The notes below the pieces were generated by a model, which worked only from the letters and a program-made list of their open reading frames with translations, had not been told where the DNA came from and did no database searches. A stretch of 64,000 nt of DNA from Euryodendron excelsum (Eukaryota > Streptophyta > Magnoliopsida > Ericales > Pentaphylacaceae), in assembly GCA_033060915.1 (NCBI GenBank), contig CM065388.1, forward strand, positions 37,381,001-37,445,000. Direction: 5' to 3'. A program made the translations under genes and the position numbers. Shown here one piece after another: positions 56,808-64,000 of this stretch; within the stretch, counting starts at the first letter, position 1, and each line of letters begins with the position of its first letter.

Positions 56808-59800
56808 TGTAAGCACCCCCGTTTTGCCCGCTCAGCAGTCTCCAGTCCATCTAGACTTGTATTCAAGTCAATATGGATGTATTCCAATCTAAATCAACTT
56901 TCCCAGTCCAATCCCGTCAATCGATCACTTCGCGGGCCCTTTGAGATCAAATAAAGGCAAAAATGACTAAAATGCCCTTAAGGGCATTGTTCGGTCCAAT
57001 TCCAATAGGCACATCTTTCCGAAGATGGTAAGTCCCATTTTCAATTCCAATTTCAATTCCAATTAAATTCGGCACACCTTTTGAGAAAAGTTAATTCCTT
57101 TAGGCAGTAAGTCCACCCTGTTCGGCACGTTTTCGAAGAAACTCTTCAGAACGGTAAGTCCCTTCAAAGCTATCGACAAGGATGAGACCATAAGTCTCTG
57201 AGATGGTAGAATGGTCCACCTTTGGCACCTGCTAGCCTGCTAATGCAGAAATGTCCGTTTCGGCATGCCTTCCGAAAAAGTTGATTCCTCAAGCGCTAAG
57301 TCTACCTAGCAGCTTCTAGAGATTAGGTAGTTTCTAGAATGATCATACCCGTTAGAGTAACAAAAATACTCGTAAATATCACAACCGTTAGAGTAACGGA
57401 AACACTCGTAAACATGTCGATATAGGGAATTGCTAGCAAACCCCTGTATCACGGGACCGTCGTCAGAGTGACGGAAACACTCAAAACCCATGTCAATACC
57501 GGTGCCTGCTAACCCACTTCAGTGAAAAATGACCAAACTACCCCTAGGGCTATTTTTGGCACGTTTCTTAAGAAAGTACCTAAGTCCTCAGAATGATAAG
57601 TCCACCCTTCCAAGATTGTCTTAAAGACAATCAGGCATGATTAGGTGCCTTCTAGTCAGTTTTGGGTTAATTCTGAGACATTTCGGTCAAGATGATCATT
57701 TTGTCCCTAGGCATCCAAGTGCCCCTGGGAACCACGCCAGCTGTGGGTATCAAATTGGTAATCTCTCGAGAATGCCTTTTATAGTATTCTCAACCTTCTA
57801 TTATCTTTTCGGATCATTCCGAGTCAGTTCCGGCAAACCCGGTGCAAAATGACCGTTTTGCCCCTAGTGGGTTGTTTTTTCTCACCACACCGGCTTTGGG
57901 TATCAAACCAGTAACCTTCCTGGATATTCTGGTTAATGTTTCTAGGCTCTCAAGTCTTCTTCCGAGACATTCTAAGTCCATCTCGGTAGTTTTTTGGTCC
58001 ACTTGACCGTTTTGCCCCTAATGGCCCCGTCAACCCTTCCAACATAATCTATCATCATTTTCCAAGTCTAATACCCCCGAGACACTGTTCTAAGGGTTTC
58101 TGTCCCTTTTCAGCCTTTCAGGCCATTCCTGACCCTTTGAAATCATTCCTGACCCTTTGAAATCATTCCCAAACCTTTCAGAGTCACTCACAGGCTAAAA
58201 ATTGCATGGTAGTCACTAGTACAGGCGCCCAAATCTTCTGAAGATACGTTGCTTGCCGACCTTAAACATTTTCTAATTGGCTGGCACCACTACTAGTGGC
58301 GCTAAGCCAAAAAATGGCCTGGTGCCACTCCCAGTGGCGCTAGTGTAAAGTTTTGCCTAGCACCACTGCAACAGGCGCCAGGTCATTCCTCTGTCTATAA
58401 ATGTAGAGCCTCTTTTAGTGTGAAAAGGGTCTGTAAACTCAGTTTAAAAACTTCCCTCTTCGACATACAGAGCTCGTAGCCTCCCTAAACTCTAGTATTC
58501 TTTAGGTTTCCCCAAACCCTAGCCTCCATAAACAAACCCTAGCTCCCACACACTCATATACACTTCTATACTAGCCTCCAAAGCCTCCATTGAAGACTTG
58601 AAGTGCTGTAACCTAAAGCTCCCAAAGATGAAGACAAGCCTTTGAAGACTGACGCAAAGGGAAACGAGGACCGAAGCAAAGCAAGCAAGTAAAACAAAGC
58701 GAATAACGAAGATACAAGGTAGGCTTCCTATTTACGTTTACGCAACTCCTCCCTCTTTCTTCTCTCCGAACCCACTTGGGTTTTCTTCTATTTTAATCCC
58801 CTATCTTCTTCCCCCCCCCCCCCCCTTCTTGCATGCTTGAAACAAGGAACTTCTCAGTTCATGTGTAAGATTAGGCAATGGAAGGTCATCGTGTCGGGGG
58901 CTTTCTATTAGTCTAACCGGAGATCACGTGGATTCGGCCCCCTTGATTATCTGGTGAAGCCTTAAGCTTGTATGTTCACGACATCAACTTGCATTGTGCA
59001 TATCATGATTTTGCATTCCTCCAAAATTCATTTTCAAACTTGTTTTCAAAACTTGCATCAAAACTATTTTCAAAACTTGCGTTAAATCTTCTTCTTCAAA
59101 ACTTGTTTTCAAAATCACAATCCTAAGGTGATCTAGCCTTCCATGGTTAGGGTTATTTAGGAAAGTGTTACATTTAAAGTGACCAATATGGTCCATATTT
59201 TCAAGTCTTGTTGTTTTCAAAACCACTATCATAAAGTGGTTCTAGCCTTCTTATGGTTAGAATCACTTTAGAAAAGTGAGATATTTTTATGACCGTTTCA
59301 AAAACTCTCTTTTCAAATCTCTCCTTCTAAAAATATAATTTTCAATAAACGTTCTAAAAACTCTCTCCAATCCCCTTTCCAAAACGCTCTATTTAAAATT
59401 CCCTTTCTAAAAATGCTCCCTAGATTTCCTTCCTAAAAACTCTTTCCAAAAATCGCATTCTTAAAAATTCTTTCTTAAAAACTCCTTCCCAAAAAAACTC
59501 TTTCCAAAAATCCCTTTCCAAAATCTCTCTTTTCAAAACTCACTTTCTAAAAACTCCTTTCTAAGATTTTCTTCCAAAAATCTTTCTTTCCAAAACTCTA
59601 CTTTCCAAAAATCTCTTTCCTTGCAACCCAAGTCAAACCCTAGAACTAACGATTAGGAAACTCTAATTTTCCTTCCCAAAAACATGATTTTTCAATCTTG
59701 CCTTAAGACCTAGGTTTCCCAAATCTCCTTCCTTACATCTAAGTCATAAGTTTCCAAAACCTATTTTCTACATCAAAACTATGGTCTTCCAAATCTAGGA

Positions 59801-61399
59801 TTTTCAAAACTTCACCTTCCAAATCCATGCCAAATCCAATCTTCCCTTTAGGAAACCAAATCCAATCTCTTCATTTAGGGAACTAGATACAATTCTCCGT
59901 TTTTGGAAACAAAATCTCATCCTTTGTTTTAGGAAATAAGAATCTCAATCCTTCCAAATCCAAATCTTTCTTAATTCAAATCCTTCCTAATCTCGTACTT
60001 TCCTAAACCTTAAGTTTCTTAAACTTAAACTTTTAAATTTTTTCTTAAACTTTAAGTTTATTAATCTTTCCTAATTTAATACCTTTCCAAATTTCATCTT
60101 CAAATCTTTCTTAAAATCAAACCTTTCCTAATTTCAAATATTTTTAAAACTCAAATTTCAAATCTTTCTTAAATTCCAAACTTTCTAAATTTCAAACTTT
60201 CTTAAGTTAAAACTTTCCAATTTTAATTCATTCCTAATTCAAAATTTTCCTAAATTGAAACATTTCCAATTTCAAAACCTTTCCTATTTTAAACTTTCCT
60301 AATTCAAAATCTTTCTAAAAATGATAACTTTCCTAATTTGAACCTTTCCTAAATCCGATCTTTCCCTAATCTTCCAAGTCTAACATTTGAGTCAAATCTT
60401 TCTGAAACCTTTAGTCTTTCCTAAAACCCATCTTTCCTAAGTCTAGGTTTCCCAAAACTCAATCTCTCTAAATCTATTCCAAGTTTTCTTCTAAGGGTCA
60501 AATCCTTTTCAAGTTCAATTCTAGGTCTAAGTTCAATCCTGATTTCCTAATCTTCCAATTTGAATTCCAAATCAAAATTTCTTTCTTCCAATCAAAATAT
60601 TCTATTTTCTATTGGACTCTTGTCCGAACTGCAACTGATCTGATTCCTCAAAAGGGATACGTAGGCAACCCTCATGGGTGCGGTCATAACTTTTTTCTAA
60701 CTTCCAATTCCAAATTTCTATTTCCAAATCTCTATTTCCAATCTCCAAAACTTTTTTTCAAAATCATATCTATTATTTCAAATCTCTTTTCAAATCAAAT
60801 CAAGTTCCTTTCAAATCTATTTCCAAATCTATTTTCAAACTCTCTTCTCTTGCAATTGCATATTATGCATCATTCTTTTAAACATTCTTTTCTAAAGTGG
60901 ATAGAATTGGACATTTGTTAATCGAAGGCTTTATTAGGTGAATCTAGGATAAATAGACATGTAGGTACTGCAAGGGCGAGGTAGGGTGATAGCTTAGTGC
61001 ATCTTCCCTACACATAACCAACCTCGGAACCTAGAATTATTGTTTTCGTAAGACCAAAATGGAGTTGTTTTCCAAAAAAAAAGGCTTAAATATTTCCCAA
61101 GGTTGCCAAACAACCTATTTTCTTAAAAACCCTCTCTTGAGGAAGTATTTTCAAAAATCATTTTCAAAATTTCTAAGTGTAGTCTTCGAATTGTGCTTAG
61201 TTTTTAGGTGACCTAACTCACCTTAATCAAGTTAGGTGGCGAGTCCAAATTGTTTTTCAAAAGCCCTTTATTCAAAATCAATTTTCAATTCAAACCTAAT
61301 CGCACTCATTCTTCTAGGAGGATGAGTTTTAACGAGAGAGTATAGTATTTTTTCTGCTTGTGTGTGTATTCCTCGAGTGCAAAAAATCTTGGCGCGACA
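56808..61399 (+). mobile_element. E3 5' LTR, complete (4.6 kb)
   Basis: It runs from TGTAAGCACCCCCG to ...GGCGCGACA. It is the fullest and least damaged copy of this LTR family in the window and the best reference for the others. In order it has U3 with GAGTGACGGAAACACTC-type repeats (57350-57490), a dyad block, a TATA box at 58396-58403, a poly-C run (58815-58830), 'catgcttgaaacaagg' and 'gtcgggggcttt' blocks shared by all copies, two ~107-113-bp units (59105-59290), a long TTTC-rich U5, and a conserved end 'gcaagggcgaggtagggtga' (60970) to 61399. Confidence 0.92.
58279..58403 (+). promoter_or_regulatory. E3 dyad cluster and TATA box
   Basis: Three GC-rich arm pairs stand in a row: GGCACCACT...AGTGGCGCT (58283-58303), GGTGCCACT...AGTGGCGCT (58321-58341), and GCACCACTG...CAGGCGCCAG (58360-58381). 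TATAAATG follows at 58396-58403. This is the richest version of the block seen in E1 and E2. Confidence 0.6.
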
Positions 61400-61401
61400 G
61401 C

Positions 61402-61420
61402 TAGCAACTCTACTGGGGAA
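61402..61420 (+). other. E3 primer-binding site, mutated
   Basis: TAGCAACTCTACTGGGGAA, against consensus TGGCGACTCTACTGGGGAA: two G-to-A changes. It is placed two bases after the LTR end. Confidence 0.8.
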
Positions 61421-61421
61421 C

Positions 61422-64000
61422 ACTTAGAGAGTTAGGCCATAGTCATGTCCCTTCATCCTTCACCCATGTAGAGTCTTCGATTAACTTATTCAATTTTATC
61501 CACTTTCAATTTTCAAAATCAATTTTTCAAAGTTGTTTTTAAAAAACATACATTTAATTCCATTCATATTATCTTGTATTAAGCTTGCCATCCATATACT
61601 AACTGTTGCATCTTTATTTTGTAGGTGTGCTTTTTGTTTACAATATTATTTTATTAACTACCATGCATGAATGTGATGAACAGGATGGATGGCAGTTGTT
61701 GGCCTCTTTCCTCCGCTTTCAAAAATTACACACACACTGCATGTGCACTTGCATTTTGCATACTTTCATTTTTACTATGATCTGTCCCTTCTAGTTAAAA
61801 GGGGAAACGGTATATTGGTTGTGGGCAAGATGTTGTGTTAGTTTCTTCGCCCACGGCCTCTTGATGATTCCCCCGCTCGAATCACCAGACGATCTTGGCA
61901 CCACCTCGGAGAGTGGGCCTAGGTTTAAAGATCCGGGAACCAAGCCTTTTTAGAACGCATTAGTAAACCCTCAACCTCATGCTCATATAGACACCATGCA
62001 TAGCTGAATCTCTGCCAGATTTAAGACACGCACACCGTTTTCCAAAACCATGGAGGAAAGGGTGATTGCTTTTACTTTCCTTTATACCTGCTTATTCCTG
62101 TTCTTATAATAAATGTATTCTTACTGTTATAATGTTTACCTAGCCGCTCATGCATGCACGTTTACTTTACAAATACATTCTCTCTCTCTCTTTACTTTAT
62201 GTATCCATGTTTATGCATTTGATATTCCATCCCAAAACAAGAGTTCCAGAGTTACTCAAGTTATTGTATTCTCATGCATATGATCAACCCATTGAGAGTG
62301 ACACCGGTGTCACTCTCCCTTGCATTAAACTTACCCAAACCCTAAGGGTTCCCACGTAATTCTAAGGACTCATGGCATGTACATCAATTCATTCCATATA
62401 AGGGGCCCCAATCCCTCTATGCTCACGGAGATAGGGTTGCTAAGAAGACAAGGGGCAATCGAGCAACAAGGTCTCTTAGTGACCACCTTGACATTGAATC
62501 CAAAGAAGGTGAATCCGAAAACTCAAGAGTAGTTTAGGATTTCATATGTAAACTAGATAGGTGGAAGTCCAAAGAAACATGTTTCCCTCTCCCTCGTTAA
62601 GGTGTATTTTGTTTCCCCTTGTATTCTAAATTCAAAGTTCAATGTATTATTTTACTTTCACAATTAAACGTATGAATGAATGTAGGTTTGTGATCTATGG
62701 TAAGGTACTTGCATACAGAGGCAAGCCCCCTATCTCCAAAAGTGAGCCAATACATTATGCTTAGTCTCCCTCTCAAACAGGGGCACCCCTAGGACATGCA
62801 TTGTATAAAAATTTTCAAATCAAGGCACTGACTTCTCTTTTGTTTCTTGTCTTCTATCCTTCCCTTCCTCATCTCCAAGTACTAATAGAACCAAAGACAG
62901 AAGCAAGATAAAAAGGGGGGTTTTCTAAACCATTCATTTACTATTTTCATATTGCTCACACGTTCACTTCTATTATGCTCATGCATTCATATCTGTTCTG
63001 AGACAAGAGTTCCAAGAAACTCAAGTCATTTCATTCTCATACATTCAATCAACCGTAGAGAGAAAGGAGCAATCCAATCTCATGTTAATCAAACCTAAGA
63101 AAACTTCTAAGGGTTCTTAAACCCTAAGGATTCATGGCATTTATAGAACCATACCTCGAGAGAGGCTTAAATCTCTCTCAGTCCATAGCGGTGGGTTTGC
63201 CCAAACAAAGAAGTATCAACCGGCCCATACCGAAGAGGTATTGTATCGCACAAGGGGAAAAACCCCGCCCCCAAAATAGACTCAACATCATACATAAATT
63301 GCCTCAAAGAAGGGACCCCCATAGGACATGCATCGCATAGAACGTCCAACTCCACATGCTGACTACGTTTTGTTTTTCTTTTTCTTTTTCTAGGTCAAAA
63401 AGCACAACCAAATTCATAGAATCCCTTTAGCACCCTGCCTAATTCACACTCATGGAAGGATGAGCCTAGTTCTTGGAAGAGGCTGAACCTACATCAAGGA
63501 GCAAGAAGAACTAACCATCCATCTACAAGACGTTACCTCCACGCCATGCCGTGACAATCACCATCCATATAGAGGAAGACTTCAAGCAAAGGAGGACTTC
63601 ATCATTTCTGAAGTCTTGTTAGACTCGTGCATTGCAGCAACATAATTCTCTAACTTCCAAATGCATGCCAGATGTTGTGAACTCACCTTCCGTTGATACA
63701 CCCGATGAATGAAGCACCAAGGAGCTTCGCGTAGTCCCAAAACCCTACTAAGGGTTCTCACCAAAAGGCCCATAAGAAAAGGGAGGTTTTCATAAAATTT
63801 GTTTGTTTTCTTTTCGTCTTTCTAGTTTTCGCATATCTTTTTCAAATAAATGATGCATGCCATGTAATCATGTTTTTAAATGAAAATAGGTAGTTCCCAG
63901 TTTATCTCCCTTGTCTCATACCCTTGTGGATGATTGTTGCGTTTAAGGATTCTTTTCCATTCAGTAATGACTTGACTTGAATGATGGGATAGCATGGGCA
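61422..64000 (+). other. E3 long leader, continues beyond the window
   Basis: No convincing ORF. It is colinear with the E2 leader on the other strand. The 'acaagagttcc...actcaag' module is at 62237 and 63003, 766 bp apart, each followed by 'aaccctaagg.ttc..ggcat' and 'gagaggc...aatc.ctct'. E1 begins its gag remnant ~1.1 kb after the primer site; here 2.6 kb pass without gag, so E3 is probably of the E2 type. Confidence 0.68.

Overview
The window is plant nuclear DNA made almost entirely of nested LTR retrotransposons. I found no host gene, tRNA, rRNA or CRISPR array. The evidence is Ty3/gypsy coding remnants of Athila and Tat/Ogre type, LTRs of 4.2-4.6 kb, a primer-binding site complementary to tRNA-Asp, and heavy decay by stop codons and frameshifts. 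The host is probably a repeat-rich dicot (Ogre and Athila lineages together); I cannot name a species.

Layout. The oldest layer is E0, a plus-strand Ogre-like element with the only Tat/Ogre pol here. Its surviving parts are a gag-pol linker (15018-15808), protease (17185-17680), an intron-like spacer, RT with the start of RNase H (18420-19909), the rest of RNase H plus integrase (52255-53783), and a post-pol region (53784-56807). E0 is broken by six insertions. (1) E1 (before position 1 to 15017, +) is a giant element with a gag remnant and no pol. (2) A TG...CA insertion without ORFs lies at 15809-17184. (3) LTR-B (19910-35620, +) is a diverged Ogre-type LTR, itself split by (4) a complete but dead Athila element (19998-31032, -) with matching 5-bp target duplications. 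(5) E2 (35630-52254, -) is a 16.6-kb element with no gag or pol. (6) A MULE-like DNA transposon (55053-56314) sits in the post-pol region. E3 (56808 to beyond 64000, +) then cuts into the E0 tail.

E1, E2 and E3 form one family with ~4.2-4.6 kb LTRs, a TGGCGACTC-type primer-binding site, long repeat-rich leaders and tandem-repeat tails. E1 and E2 also carry an ORF on the strand opposite to the element, between the post-pol region and the polypurine tract. It resembles the plant DUF7745-type proteins. The family therefore looks like a pol-less satellite of an Ogre-type element, probably mobilised in trans by an E0-like polymerase, with an antisense gene retained or captured in the 3' part.

Two points of genome history can be read directly. 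A solo LTR (7756-8569, ATAAC target duplications) lies inside the E1 antisense ORF and creates a chimeric reading frame. LTR-B and E2 meet in an inverted junction near 35625 where both LTR ends are missing, and roughly 0.5 kb of E0 pol (RNase H core) is missing at the same place. This fits one deletion between two opposite-strand insertions.
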